Below, in pieces: positions 13,322 to 25,201 of a stretch of 64,000 nt of DNA (the first letter of the stretch is position 1; each line of letters opens with the position of its first letter). The stretch spans positions 51,777,741 to 51,841,740 of the forward strand of contig CM041465.1 of the NCBI GenBank assembly GCA_023213395.1. The letters run 5' to 3'. The notes under the pieces were generated by a model. That model was not told the DNA's origin. It did no database searches and saw nothing but the letters and a program-made list of their open reading frames with translations. The position numbers were made by a program, and so were the translations under genes. The stretch comes from Cycas panzhihuaensis. Its lineage: Eukaryota; Cycadophyta.

Positions 13322-15245
13322 ATGCCGATTTTGAGCTACTTAGAGATGGCGTCCTAAGAGGACAAGGCGACTTTGAAGAGGTGTGGCCTGTACAAGGCCC
13401 TCAAGACCCCCCAGTTCGCGTCAGACCAGAGGCTCTTGGTTGACATCGTGTCATACTAGGACATGAGGAGGCATGTATTTCACTTACCTCAGATAGGCGA
13501 CATCACGATCACCCCATGAGATATTAGGCAGATCCTGGGGGTACTAGCGATAGGGAGACCCGTGAGGTTGGGAGCGCTGCCTAGCACCGAGGTAGCACAC
13601 AGGGAGGCAGCCCAGTTCCTCACAGGGCGGCAGTGGAAGCGGAGGAGCTCCTCAGTTGTACTCATGTCTAGGATTCCTCGAGCGAGGAAGCTCATACTAC
13701 TATGCATTACATTGGATTTCCCGGAAATAGAACTCTGAGGAGATCCGGGAGGATGGGTGGATGCGACGCCTGTGGAGGTGAGGCGAGAGGATGGACTGGG
13801 CCACTCTAGTTGCGACGAACCTCATCGCCCAGCTAGGCACCATCAGGAGATCGGGCAGAGGAGGCTTTTCTTACAGCATGTTATTACAGTGCTGGTTTTT
13901 CGATCACTTTGCGGCAGTGGCACCAGCAGGGGGGCCATTCCCCATAGCAGGGTGGGGCCCAATGGTCCACAGGTGGCAGATGAGGCTCCGAGGGACAGAG
14001 GACCAGGCCCATGTCCGTCGGTCAGTTGATATGACATCACTCGACCTCCTCACACTAACAGACTATATAGCAGAGCCCTACAGAGTAGTGAGGTGGGAGA
14101 GTGATGATGGAGCGGGCAGAGCAGGAGCGCCCATCGATGACGACAGTGATGACGACGATGATGATGGGGACGATGATGGTGATGATGGGGGAGATGGGGC
14201 TGGCCCATCATGACCTGTAGGAGGGGCAGGTCCATCACAGTCGGCAGAGGGAGCAGTAGGACCATCTGGGACTGCCGGAGGAGGGGCAGGCCCATCAGGA
14301 GCTGCTGAGGTGAGTAGGGTGCCCGAGACCAGGGGGCGCAAACTACGGATTGTGAGGAGATCCAGAGAGGTGAGCGTCGAGCCAGTCCCTACTAGAGACG
14401 AGGTAGAGGCAGAGGACATACCAGATGATGAGGTACCTGCAGCTGGCGGGGAGCCAGGAGATGGGGATGTCGCCCGAGCAGAGGAGCCGACGGCCACAGC
14501 AGGTGAGACCTAACCATTTCCTTAGTTGTTTGATACCTAGATAGATATTTGATTTCATTTCATTATGATATGCAGATATTTGATTTCATTTCATTATGAT
14601 ATGCAGTGAGGATATACACTGACACACGACATGTTGTATTGACAGGAGTAGCAGAGTTCCGGAGACTGGTAGAGGCCATGGTGAGGGAGATGTTCCCTCA
14701 GGTCTACGTAGAGGGGCAACTGCCCATCCAAGCGGAGGATGCACCCAGATCAACAGGAGCCCACATGCAGGTATTCGCCCCACTGGCGAGGGTGAGAGAC
14801 ATCTGGGCTGCAGAGACCTAAGAGCACATGGCATTTCGGGGATAGCTACAACGAGCTCGGCGGCCGAGGCGGCGGGATGCGCAGACGGGTCCAGGTCTTA
14901 AAGGCTCAGAGCGGGCTAGGAGGAGATGCGGGGAGTAGCACCTGCCTAGCAGTCCTAGAGGAGCACCTTAAGGCGACAGAGGAGAAGTTCAGAGCTATAG
15001 AGGAGGGACTCCGAGGCGAGAGGGATCGCATCCAGGTCCACTACGACTAGCTAGTGGCATAGATGGTCTCGAGGTCGAGCAGGAGCCGGACCCACACACA
15101 GATAGTGGCTACGACCCCGAGACGGCCTCGGGATGAGGGGAGGGAGGCGAGCAGCTCGCGGAGGCCCAGGAGGAGCCTCAGAGGGATGTGGTCCCCAAGA
15201 GAGGGATCACACAGACTGGGGGATGGCACCCTAGGATCGTGACGA
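13322..15245 (+). pseudogene. Antisense plant mobile domain (PMD) gene of G2, two exons
   Basis: It runs opposite to G2 gag-pol. The start at 13322 reads MPILSYLEMAS, matching G3. HVFHLPQIGDITITP (13473-13517), followed by ILGV..IGRPVRL, matches the N-terminal signature of PMD proteins (the aminotransferase-like domain of MAIN/MAIL1). GGFSYSMLLQCWFFDHF near 13863 matches a second conserved block. A long Asp-rich linker follows (14140-14200). Exon 1 ends CAG|GTGAG at 14502/14503. A 3' splice site at 14645 restores the frame (phase 1) into GVAEFRRLV and then MFPQVYVEGQLPI. In-frame stops, such as TAG for an expected Trp at 13456, and frameshifts make this copy a pseudogene. PMD proteins are linked to transposon silencing, and PMD fragments are known in plant gypsy and MULE elements. 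Confidence 0.72.
14503..14645 (+). other. Predicted phase-1 intron of the G2 PMD gene
   Basis: The donor is CAG|GTGAGACC and the acceptor ATTGACAG|GA. Splicing keeps the frame. It contains a 31-bp perfect tandem duplication (14543-14573 and 14574-14604) whose unit ends in TGC, so that each copy boundary creates a TGCAG acceptor-like site. Introns at the same place and phase occur in G3 (109 nt) and G1 (127 nt). Confidence 0.65.
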
Positions 15246-15374
15246 TGTGATGAGATGTATATATAGTTTTGACAGGAAAGCACGGGCCTCTAGGGGGTCA
15301 TATGTAGGCTCACATGATTGTACCCCCCTTGCAAGGATCCCGGCTTCCCACACACATGATGTACCATGACATTT

Positions 15375-15376
<2 letters not shown>

Positions 15377-15469
<93 letters not shown>
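15377..15469. repeat. (TA)n microsatellite in the G2 hypervariable 3' region
   Basis: About 46 perfect TA repeats between the 3' end of the PMD gene and the pol 3' region. Flanking sequence (CATGACATTTTGATAT and CCCATTTTGACATG) matches G3 around its much shorter tract at 25884-25898. Confidence 0.95.
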
Positions 15470-15470
<1 letters not shown>

Positions 15471-16019
15471 GGGGTAATTGGAACCCCATTTTGACATGAA
15501 ATGGTGTGTATCATGTATGATAGAGATAGCATGTATGGTTTACTTTTGTAAATGAATATTTTTGTATGTTGCAAATGTTTGTATGTTGATATGTTTTGTT
15601 GTAAGAAATTTGTTGTAAGTTTTTTGTTGTAAATATGCATGTATTTCCTTCCATGTATGGCCATATGTCTAACAGGAGCACACACGTCCACCGTAAGCAA
15701 AGGTGATCAAGAGGTGTGAGGTTAGAAATAGAGCGACATGCATGTCCACAGGGGAGCATAGCGGAATATGCGAAGGAAATGACAGGCATGAGAGGGGAGT
15801 GACGATACTCCACAGCGTCGCCCTAGTCGGGGGATGCCCGAGTAGGAGGACGGAGGTTCCCGAGAGGATATGGGAACGCGAGTTCCATGGGAGGAACCGG
15901 AAGAAAAGGAAAAAATCCATCTTAAATTGCCATTCTACCCATGGTTGGGAGGAATGGGAACAATTTAAAATGGTAGTTTAGGCTTGTTTCGGAGCATGGT
16001 GGAGAAAAGAGCGGAAAGA
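15470..16019 (-). other. G2 3' region after pol
   Basis: Non-coding sequence between the pol stop and the (TA)n. It holds one hairpin unit (15918-16000): CCATCTTAAATTG on one side and CAATTTAAAATGG on the other, which G3 carries twice in tandem. A short hydrophobic frame (minus, 15920-15669, with VLLLGHPPTR) is shared with G3 (25384-25569), but I see no family and no start conserved between the copies. Confidence 0.5.
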
Positions 16020-16136
16020 TCACGCGTAAAACTTCTTAAGGAATTTTCCGTTGACCGCTTTCTCAAATTCCAAGCCGTCCAAGGTGGTGATCCTGTATGC
16101 GCTGTTATCGAGGCTTTCGAGAATGACAAAGGGGCC
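16020..16136 (-). pseudogene. G2 integrase C-terminal end (3' fragment of pol)
   Basis: The minus strand reads PFVILESLDNSAYRITTLDG and ends KKFYA followed by TGA at 16022-16020. This is the last part of the integrase. The part before it lies at 32261 onward: removing G3 and one copy of GGGCC joins WVG to PFVIL without loss of frame. The fragment contains no stop of its own. Confidence 0.92.
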
Positions 16137-18622
16137 TGTTTCCCAGCTAGTGGGAATGGACTCGGGACGCATCGACACAGGTTTGTGCAGGTATATGTTC
16201 TTACTTTTCTTACTTATGATTGCTAAGGTAATTTGGAGCAATTTGATTAACATATGCCTGCCTACACGCATTTGCTTGACTGCTTGCTCATAATGCATGT
16301 GCCTAACGTCACCCTTTAGCCTATGACGACTCACAGCGGGGGCATCCATAAGCGGATGCAACACCCCGTATGGCGTACAGCCACTCACGATGTCTCCATG
16401 GTCTTCGGGATGCTCACCTTGACTCATTTGTGCTTATTGCCACATGCCACTTATGTTGCAAATCCTTTCTAAGTTCGATTTAATCCTTAGTTAGGGCTCT
16501 TTGCACCATTATGAGTACTTGCCCATGGCCTAGACCTTCTCCCAGTTGATGTATTTCAGGCTTAGCCCCTGTTTTTACCCTAAAAACTGATGTTTATGAC
16601 TTTTATGATGATTTTTTCTTCTTTTTTGAGTTTGATGCAGTGCGGTAAACTAAGCGATGCTGCGGATTTCTGATGATCGCAAGTTTGCCTTGCATGATGC
16701 TGTTAAAATTAAAAAAAAAAAACCGCGACGATGGCGCGTTTTTCGTGAGCTGGCGTGGCTCCATCTGATTGGGCGCCCCAAGGCCCCCAACGTTCACTTG
16801 CCATGCCCAAGGCATAAAAGCCTTTTTCGTACTCATTTGCCTCATTCTTCACTTCATTTTTCAAGCTTTCTAGAGCAACTTCTCCAAAAAGAGACAAAGC
16901 AAAGAAACAGTGAACAAGGGAACTTCTTTTACAGCAGTGGGATAGAGGTGAAGTGGGCCATTACCAGCTGGAGTTGCAGGGCCATTGCTGCCCCCTACGT
17001 TTCTCCACCACAAGCTTCACCTTCTCTCACAAATACTCAAAGTTCCAAGGCATTTCTTCACAAAAAAAGACTACTCCAAAGGACAACTTCTAGCTCCCAT
17101 CTTGCACGGAGCTTCCTCCTTCCATTCTACTGCAAAGGACACTAAAAACCCAGCCTTAGACATTGCTTGAAATTCTTTGCTCCAAGTAGCCAAGGTACAT
17201 GCATGCATGCTCTCTCCCATTTAAGGTAGTTCTTGTCTTTCATTGGTGCTTTTTGCCCCTTTTTTTTATTATTTTACTTGCAAGTTTTTCTCCTTCTTTT
17301 GTGTGTGCTTTCCTTGGAATTTCATTTGCCATTTGATGCAAGTAGCTTTGGTAGTTGTGGCTTGCTATATGGCTGCCTTAGATTGGGCCCATTTCTTCAC
17401 ATTTCTTTGAGACTCTTCCTTACCCCCTTAGCTTGCTCTTTCACCGTTTCTTAAGTTGGCCAGTCTGAAGGGTCTTGCGAGGATTTGAGGGAGATAGGCG
17501 GGGTTAGTCCCCATTGATCCTTCTCCCCAAGGGTTCGTCCCTTGTCCTCTCTCCCTTACTACCCGCACTCTCTTGGGAAGCGAGGTTAGGAAACCTAAGG
17601 GCTGACAGTTTGAACTCTCTTCTTGGCATAGGTAGCTTGTCATAACCTATCTCACCCTATTGCTTGCTAGTATTGCTTTCCGAACCCGTGGAGACTTCTC
17701 GTGGGTGAGTTAGCCATCCAGGCTACACTCGATCCCATTTGGTGCTTTTGTGGTGTATGATAGCTTGCATGTTTACCAATGCGATTAGTTTCATTTCTGT
17801 TATGCTTTAGTGCTTAACTACGTTTTGCTAGCTTAGTTGATTTTATTGCCATATATACATATATCTTGTTGTGCTTCGTAGCCTCTCTCCCGAGAGGAAG
17901 GCGTTTGTTGGGATTATTGGCAGGATTGCGTTGGAGGAGTCATTGCGCGAGATCGACCCGTTGCCGGTCGGCCCCCATATGGTATTTCTTCTCCCTTTTC
18001 GGTTGAGCTTTGCTTTCGTTTCCTTCATTTCGTTTAGTCCTTGCATGCTTTTGGGGAGGTAAGTGCACCCCCTTCGTTGTCTGCGATCGACGTTGCGTGC
18101 GCGGGAGGAGGAAAGGAGCGCAACCAAGGAGGGAAATCCGCGCTTCCGTTCGAACGCCGGATCCAGGTATTCTTCGCATGCCTTTCGTATTTTCTTTATG
18201 CTTTTATGTTTCTTTGCATTTACTGTTATAGATAAAGGAACATAAAGGAAAGAAGAAAACAACCTTTTATTGTGTATTAAACTTGCTCGTACTATTTCTT
18301 TACATTGCATAACATAGGAATAGAAGACTTATTTGCGTTGTATCCCTAAGCGCATTTTACCGTATCCTTTACACTTTTGGTTGGTTGCCCCTAAATCGCC
18401 TTCTCATTGCCTTGAGAAGTAGCGGCCTTGAGGATCTTTTCCTTCAGGCCATCAGAAGGTAGGAAGGCCTCGTCTTGCGGCTACACAGAGCAACCGGGCA
18501 CCTTGCGATCCGTGCAGCGCTCGGCGCCGCGGGCGTCTGCGGTATGATCCTCGCTATTTAGCTTGCTTTTGTTTTATGTCCTTCCGCTGGCGTTGGATCA
18601 TTGCCCATGGAGAGCGTTTCCA
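16137..18622 (+). repeat. G3 5' LTR
   Basis: Starts TGTTTCCCAGCTAGTGGG and ends in TTTCCA just before the primer site. A TATA-like CATAAAAGCC lies at 16813-16822 and recurs in the 3' LTR near 30460. The first bases form a TTCCC...GGGAA palindrome shared by the family. Open frames of 60-160 codons inside it are not conserved as protein between copies. Confidence 0.95.
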
Positions 18623-18640
18623 TGGCGACCATCTTTGGGG
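18623..18640 (+). other. G3 primer-binding site, tRNA-Arg-like
   Basis: TGGCGACCATC directly after the LTR. The family consensus from G2 and G4 is TGGCGACCATACTGGGGA, which would pair with the 3' end of a plant tRNA-Arg ending GGTCGCCA. The tRNA match is from memory. Ogre-type elements are known to use tRNA-Arg. Confidence 0.65.
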
Positions 18641-18770
18641 GCGCGGTAAAGGAGCTAGATCGCTTCCCCGCCGTGTTGGTGCTCTTGCCTTTAGGTAGTT
18701 TCGCTCTGTGTTTTGAGTTGGGCAACCCCCAGCGTGTTTGCGATCTTTCCTTTCTTTTCCTTTTTGCTTT

Positions 18771-18845
18771 TTCTAACAACGCTCGCGGAGGCGTTGCATG
18801 CGACGCTTCTCGCGCCGCTTGCGGGGTTTACCGCCGTTGTTAGAA
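18771..18845 (+). other. Leader hairpin of G3
   Basis: TTCTAACAACG (18771-18781) and CGTTGTTAGAA (18835-18845) pair perfectly across about 53 nt. The near-palindrome GCGTTGCATGCGACGC lies in the loop. It stands 45 bp before the gag ATG and is found at the same place in G2 and G4. Confidence 0.8.
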
Positions 18846-18890
18846 GACCAATCGTCGCGTTTCATTCCATCGTCGAACCCCAATTCGGCA

Positions 18891-20760
18891 ATGGAAGGTT
18901 ACCCGTCCGATTGGGCCTACCATGCCATGACTTCAGGAACTCAAGAGTTCCCTTCATCCATTCCGGAATCCACGGTGAGGCGGATTCCATCTATTATCGG
19001 ATGACCATTTCCACCGAAGACTTTGAGCCTTGGCTCATGCAGCGGAAGATCCGGCCACTCGTGAGGCCCGCCACCCCGCTGGCGAGCCTTACGAGGAGCG
19101 CCCTGAGGGATCCCCGACTTTTGAAGTCCCTTCGACCTCGTATGGCTATGAGGATACCCCTCCGCCAGCGGTCAAGGCGCTTGGCGAGTACTTTCGGCGG
19201 TCAGCCAACCGCCTCTAGATGGTTAACGAAATGCTACGCAGCGTAGTGTCTTCCTCATCCATGCCCACGTCATCTCTGACGATTGATACTTCCGCGCACA
19301 CCGTCCTATCTGGTGTCTACCCGGCTCTAAGGCGAGTGTTGCGCTGCAGCCCCGTGGTCCCACTCCTTGGGACACTCGCGGCGTGTCTGTTCCCAACTCG
19401 GAGTTAGTATGCCTTGTTCAAACCAAGCGCACGTGCCACCGAACGTGGCGCACGCGTTCCCTAGTGAGCCTCGAGGCCCTACTAGCGCCGCCGCTAGCCA
19501 TGTAGGACCCACTCCTACATCGTCCGAACCGGTTGGTGGTCCTTCTCTTTCACGTGCCCCGGGCTACCGTCACAACCTTGGGGCGGGGCAAGGAAACCAT
19601 CTCCCTGTCTATGGAGTGGACCCGTTGCACCCATATGGGGTCGCGCCACCTACGGGTGGGCGCTATGGGCAAAACCGGTCCCTCACCCTCTGTTTCGGCG
19701 TCGGTAGCGACTCCTGCTGCTGCGTCGGCTGAGGCGCGCCTCCTTTCCGGAACATCTACCCGGACCCCCTTCCCACAAGGGGTGTTTCCTCAGGAGGGTG
19801 GGCCGACACCCCCATCCGTTCCTTCTTGGGTTGTCGATCCCTTAGCCCGAGCAAGTGCGTCCTTTCGTGGACTATAGGTCGGCGCCCTTGTCTGTTGAGG
19901 CGTTGAGGACTAACTTGCCTCATCCTCCTGAAGTCCCCAAATTCGGCGGGACTTCGTCGCAAGAACAAGAACATGTGTGCATCTTTTCCATGGCGTGCAT
20001 CGACTATTGGGCCCTCGACCATATCTTGATGAAGCTCTTCCGCGGTCCTTGAGGCGGCGCCCTCAAGTGGTTCTCTGCCTTCACCGCCCATTCGATTTCC
20101 TCATTCCGGCTAGTGGGCGAGTTCGTCAACTACTTTGGCGTAACTTTGTCCATTCGAGAGCGGAATGAAGGCGCTTGTCGCTCAAACAAGGTCACGGCGA
20201 GATGAATCGTGACTTTGTGCGGCGTTTTCCACGACCTTCTTCATTCCACCAAGGCCACATTGCACGAGGAGTTGAAGAGGATACATTTGTCAATACGCCG
20301 TCACGAGGTGCGTGGAGGTCCTCAAGATGGGGGCGACCACGTGCGACTCGCCATCACGAGGTGTTTAGCTTTGGAGGCCATTGAGATCCAAGCGGGACTC
20401 AAGAAACCTCCTGAGCCCTCGCCAGCCGCGAGGCGCCTCTTCGATGAAGGAAACCAAACCCTCACGGCCCAGGACCACCTCTCACCCCGTGAGAGGACCC
20501 TGAATCCGCTTACCTCAGCCATTCGCTCGTTCGGCGCATGATGAAGGAGCTAAAACTCCAACCTCCTTCATCGCATACCTCCCATAAACACATCCGGCAA
20601 ACCTCCGTGCGATGCCCCCAAAGGGGGTAACACCCAACCTTGTGAAGCGAGGAGAGTCGAACCTCCCCTTGAGAAGAGGTGGTGTTCCATCCACGAGTGT
20701 TTCCATGACGATCTTGGCGTTCTGGCACGGCACCACGCGACTCATCCCCAGGCGAGCATC
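18891..20760 (+). pseudogene. G3 gag
   Basis: The ATG at 18891 starts MEGYPSDWAYHAMTSGTQEF, identical in position to G2 and G4. A long Pro/Ser-rich N-terminal region follows, then the capsid-like retrotrans_gag part (19855-20400), which includes LKWF and FVRRF-like blocks. The nucleocapsid motif CX2HX4HX4C of the family survives only partly here: WCSIHECFHDD near 20680 has lost a residue. The reading frame changes many times through 1-2 base indels, so no full Gag can be made from the sequence as given. Gag forms the cytoplasmic particle that packages element RNA. Confidence 0.85.
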
Positions 20761-21329
20761 GAGGCCTAATCTCGTCGGCCGTTCATAGAGACTGTTCCCC
20801 AAGCATGGGGAATGGGGTGTGATGCCAATGAAGGAACAACAGGAATCGGGATAGGTCTCCGATCCAGCCCTTTGCGTGGTAGAGGAAGGCGCACAAGGTC
20901 GCCTTCCTTCGCGATCCCACGGTAGCGCTCCGTCACCTCGCGATCCGTAACAAGGGAAAGAAGGTGATCCGGATGCTTGAGACCACTCCCTCTACGCGTT
21001 AACTTGGGTCCCAAGCGCGAAGGAGGCGGCGGGTCCCTCGCGTCTACCTCGCGGTTTGAACCTCCTCCAGACCACTCCTCGGGAGATTCTGCACTTCCAA
21101 GACCATTCCGTCGCCCGGGCGATTCGACTAGGAGGCCCTTGCAACCCACCACGGGGAGGGTAAGCCTTTCTCCGTGGTCGAGGGCTCCTGCAAGTGGCTG
21201 CGGGATGTCCATTATGGATGTCTTGAGAAGTTGCCGGGCAGCAGGCACTCCTCTTGGAAGCTCTCGGGTGAGCGATGCATCCGTTCATGCCTTGGGTATG
21301 ACCCAGCGGTGAGCCCATGATTTCCTTGA

Positions 21330-22725
21330 TCCCGAGATCTTCCCCATCCGGTGGAAGGGAGGCGCGGTGGAACTTCCCTTTCACCATCACGATCGACACT
21401 CCGTTGCGTTGCGGAGGGCCGTCGTGAACAGCGGTTCTTAAAGTCAACGCCATGCCCTGCGCGTTATGCAAGAGCTTGGCGTTTACGCCTTGGAACGTTC
21501 CATGGCGTTGTCGAGGTTATGGCGATGCAGAAGACTCCTTGGGATGCGTCTCGATACCCCTTACCCTCGAGGATAAGGCGGTCGTTCTTGACATCGCCGT
21601 CCTCGATGTCGATGTCGACTACAACACCTTACGGGTCGACCATGGCTCGACCAAATGGGGAGCGTGTTCTACCGTGGGGCAACTCAAATTTGTTCATAAT
21701 GGACAAATGAAAGTTGTCCTCATGACGATCGCTCGCCAAGCCGGTAGGCTTCTGCCCGGGCAAGCCATGGGCATCTGAAGAAACAAAGCGCCCTTGAGCT
21801 ATGTCTCGACTTGCTCCATCGAATTCCGATCCCTCTTGAGAAGAAGGTCCACACCTTCCTCTCCGCGTTGACGCTGCTTTCGCCCCTATTGGCGTCGGCG
21901 GTATGGGTACCTCGCGGGTGTTTGGCGACGGCGAGTCCCATAGTGAGGAGGAGAACCTTCCTCATCCGGTTTCGCTCCTCGCGCTTGTGCGGGGCACCTT
22001 CTAGTCTGGGCGTACTCCTATAACCCCTTTTGTTGGCGGTAGGGTCACTTTCACGTCACATGACATTGCGCATGCCGACCTTGGCCCCTAGCTCTTAGTC
22101 CCATCACTCCCGCGGTGATGATGATGTTGGGAGTTTTCCTCTTGCTTTTTACGAGAAACCCCTCCCTGTTTCTCCTTCAGGTTCTCTTGCGGATGACGGG
22201 CAGTCTCCAGGCCATACCGGCCCTATCGCTCCCGCGCCATCCTTCGCCTCGCCCTTTCGGAGTTAGGTCCTCGATGGAGTGGACTACTTCGAAGACGACG
22301 AGGCCTTCTTTGGGGCTGCCTTAGCCGGTTCCACGCCGAGTTTGCCTCTTGGTCACCACAAGCTTGGCCACCAGAAGGTCTTAGCGATTGGGTCCCCGTT
22401 AGCTGACCTAATCCCCTCTCCCGTTTCCTCCCTTCCGGTTGATCTCCCCCCCTCCATTTCGAGGAGGGGAATGCCATGTGCATGGGGGCAACTCAGGACA
22501 TAGTCCTTGCTCCGGAGAGGGTCATCAAGGTAGGAGCGGAGTGTACCCCTGACGAGGTGAGGGAATACACCCTCCTGTTCCGGGAATTCTGCGATGTGTT
22601 CACGTGGGAATACTCAGACATGAAGGGCATTGACCCCTCCATCGTCACGCACAACCTTACGACCTTCCACGGCCTTGCGCCCGTGCGTCGAGCGGCGTCC
22701 CCTTCACCCAAAGCTTTCGGCTGCC
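21330..22725 (+). pseudogene. G3 protease and PR-RT linker
   Basis: The segment matches the protease region of G2, but the active-site stretch (21420-21450) is shifted and altered; the family motif VDNGSS reads as a broken version here. The downstream DVDVDYN block (21607-21628) and the linker with DYFEDDEAF (22281-22307) and HHKLGHQKVLAIGS (22360) are recognisable. Retroviral-type aspartic protease cuts the Gag-Pol polyprotein. Frameshifts separate every block. Confidence 0.75.
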
Positions 22726-23310
22726 GTTAAGATGGAAGTTGAGAAGCTTTTGGGCGGAGCTTATTTCCTCTGTCGATTACCCCAAGTGGGTATCGAACAT
22801 CGTTCCGTTGCCAAAAGAGCGGGACCATCCGTGTTGTGTCGATTTTCGCGACATAAACAATGCTTGCCCTAAGGACAACTTTCCTCTCCCTTTCATCGAT
22901 CGGATAATCGATCGCAGTAGGATTGAAGTTATGTCCTTGATGGGCGGCTTCTCGGCTACAACGAATCAAATCTCTCCAGAAGGCCGTCACAAGATGGCCT
23001 TCACCACGCCATGGGGTGTCTTTGCCTACAAGGCAATGCCCTTTGGCCTTAAAAATGCGGGGCTACTATCAAAGAGCCATGCGTTTTATCTTCCACGACC
23101 TCATCAACAACACGATGGAGGTCTTCATGGGCGACATGATGGGTCTCTCTCGCACTGAGCCCATCACCCCTCGGACTTCACGCACCATCTTTGCAAGATC
23201 TGTAAGTACCATGTTAACTAAACCCTAAAGTGTGTGTTTGCCGTTACCTCGGGCAAACTTCTCGGTTTCCTCGTGTCTCGACAAGGAATCCAAATCGACC
23301 GGGAAAGGTC
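22726..23310 (+). pseudogene. G3 reverse transcriptase
   Basis: RT blocks VDFRDINNACPKDNFPLPFID (22841-22900, across one frame change) and TTPWGVFAYKAMPFGLKNAG (23005-23060) are clear. The catalytic segment at 23121-23144 reads VFMGDMMG, so the first Asp of the FMDD motif kept in G2 is Gly. A frame change precedes the PSDLRTIF-like block. Together with the missing catalytic Asp this copy should be inactive, unless the change is a sequence error. Confidence 0.85.
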
Positions 23311-23319
23311 AAGGCGATC

Positions 23320-23900
23320 CTTGACATGCCACCTCCTAGGACCCAACGACAAATTAAGTCGTTCTGGGCGAGCTTGGTTTCTTGAGGCATTTCTTGGCGG
23401 ACTTTTCCATAAGCATGACCTCTCACAAACCTATTGAAGAAAGGAGCCCCTTTTATGCGGTTGGATAAGACCCAAAAGGCCTTCGTGGGGCTCGAGGAAG
23501 CACTCATTTAGCCCCTCTGTTTGGCGCCTCCTCGCTTTGATAGGCCTTTCATCCTTTATACCTCGACAGCAGATGAGTCCACAGGCGCAATGCTCGCGCG
23601 GAGGATGATTCGAGGCAAGGAAGGGCCATTATTTCATCGGTAGCACTCTCGTTGCGCCGAATCGAACTATCCTCCGTAGAAAGGAATGCCTCTCCTTGGT
23701 CCGCACCACGAAATTTCGGTATTACACCTTTCGGCAATACGACCAAGGTGATCGTGCAATCCGATCCCTTACGTTACTTACTCACCGTTCGGTTGTGGTG
23801 GGGCGGGACGTTGGGCGTCTGCTTCAAGAATTCGACTTGCGGTCGTTAACGGGAAGTCGAAGGGGATGGTAGTGGCGGAGCAGTTAGCCGCTATTCCCAG
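23320..23900 (+). pseudogene. G3 pol RNase H (RT-linked)
   Basis: Blocks FDRPFILYTSTADES (23537-23580) and the downstream RKECLSLV, KFRYY and TKVIVQSDPL (23680-23770) match the G2 RNase H in shifting frames. There is no archaeal-type RNase H between this domain and the integrase. Confidence 0.75.
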
Positions 23901-24039
23901 CAGCAGCGGCGCTCACATTGATGACTCCTTCCGGACGAGTCCATTATGGCCGTCCAGGCTCTTCCTCACCCACTCGTAGGCGTAGTGGTATGGAAGGCTA
24001 TAGTGCGATATTTGACTCGGCGGGGAATATCGCCCGAAG

Positions 24040-25201
24040 CCGACAACAAGGTTGGGTCGGCGCATCCGCGCTGCTAAGCAACACCTCCTCGTGAGCGGGG
24101 TGTTGTACAAGAGATCTTCGGCGGGATTACGCCCATTGCGTCGCTCACGAAGCGGACCAAATACTCGCGAGTGCCATCATGGCATTTGTGGGGGCCACTT
24201 TGGGGGCCAATCCATGGCCCAAAGGATCCTCCGTATGGGCTACTCTTGGTAGTCCTTATTCAAGGGCGCCCATGCTGTGCCCTTAAATGTCGGCGTTGTC
24301 GGGGAACACGCTAACGTCTCCCACGTGCCCTCGAGGCGTTACACCCTATCGTGTCTCGTGGCCCTTCTCGCGATGGGGTTTGGACCTCATTGGGGCTATA
24401 TCGCGCCATCTTCGCCTGACATAAATTTATTCAGCGCCCAAGTACTTTACTAAATGGGCGAGGCAATCCCCACATCCACTACCCACAGCAAGGCGATAGC
24501 CACCTTCGTCTACCGGCACATTATCTGTCGCTTTGGGATCCCGGACATTCTAATCACGAGATAATGGAACTCCCTTCTGTAATAAGGAGATGGGCCGAAT
24601 TATGTGAGAGATTCAAAATCTCGCATAAGACATCGTCCCATTATTACCCCAAACCAGCGGCAAATCGAGTCTTTCAACAAAACACTCATTGGCATTTTGA
24701 AGAAAAGCGTTGCCGGTCTCAAAGGCGGCACATCCGACTCCCTTAGCCCTATGGGCCTCTGGCACCTCTGTCCAGGACGGCTCACGGGATGACCCCATTC
24801 TCGTTAGTATGCGGGCGAGGCGATACTCCCGTTGGAAGTGGAGATTCCTTCTCTTCGGGTTTCCCTTGAGGCCTCATCGATGAGGAGTCTGTCGCCCGAG
24901 CTTGCCTCCTCGACCTCGAAGCCACGGATGAGAAGCGCTTAGCGGCTTACCGGGCAAACCTTGCCTCAGCCCATCTTCAAAGGACATCGATAAATGCCTC
25001 CGTACTCGTCCTTTGTGTCACGGAGACCATGTCCTCAAATTGGAATATCTCTCGATCGCTTGGCCAAATTCGGGCCCAAGTGGGTAGGTCCCTTAAATCG
25101 TTCTCGGCGACCTCGGCAACGCATATAGGATCGCCACCTTGGGCGGCTTGGAGTTTGAAAAAGCGGTCAATGGGAAATTCCTCAAGAAGTTCTGGCGTGA
25201 T
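24040..25201 (+). pseudogene. G3 integrase
   Basis: The zinc-finger region holds CHHGICGGHFGGQSMAQRIL (24173-24230). A DLIGAI-like block near 24383, a DNGTPFCNKEM block near 24560 and a QIESFNKTLIGILKK block near 24664 mark the DDE core. The C-terminus is GGLEFEKAVNGKFLKKF, ending near 25200. Small indels change the frame repeatedly. Integrase joins the cDNA ends to target DNA; the 5-bp GGGCC duplication shows the result for G3 itself. Confidence 0.82.

Noticed and set aside
17843-18310. 155-codon minus frame in the G3 5' LTR, repeated at 31572-32153
   Set aside because: Its duplication is explained by the two LTRs. No domain is seen and the LTR sense is opposite.
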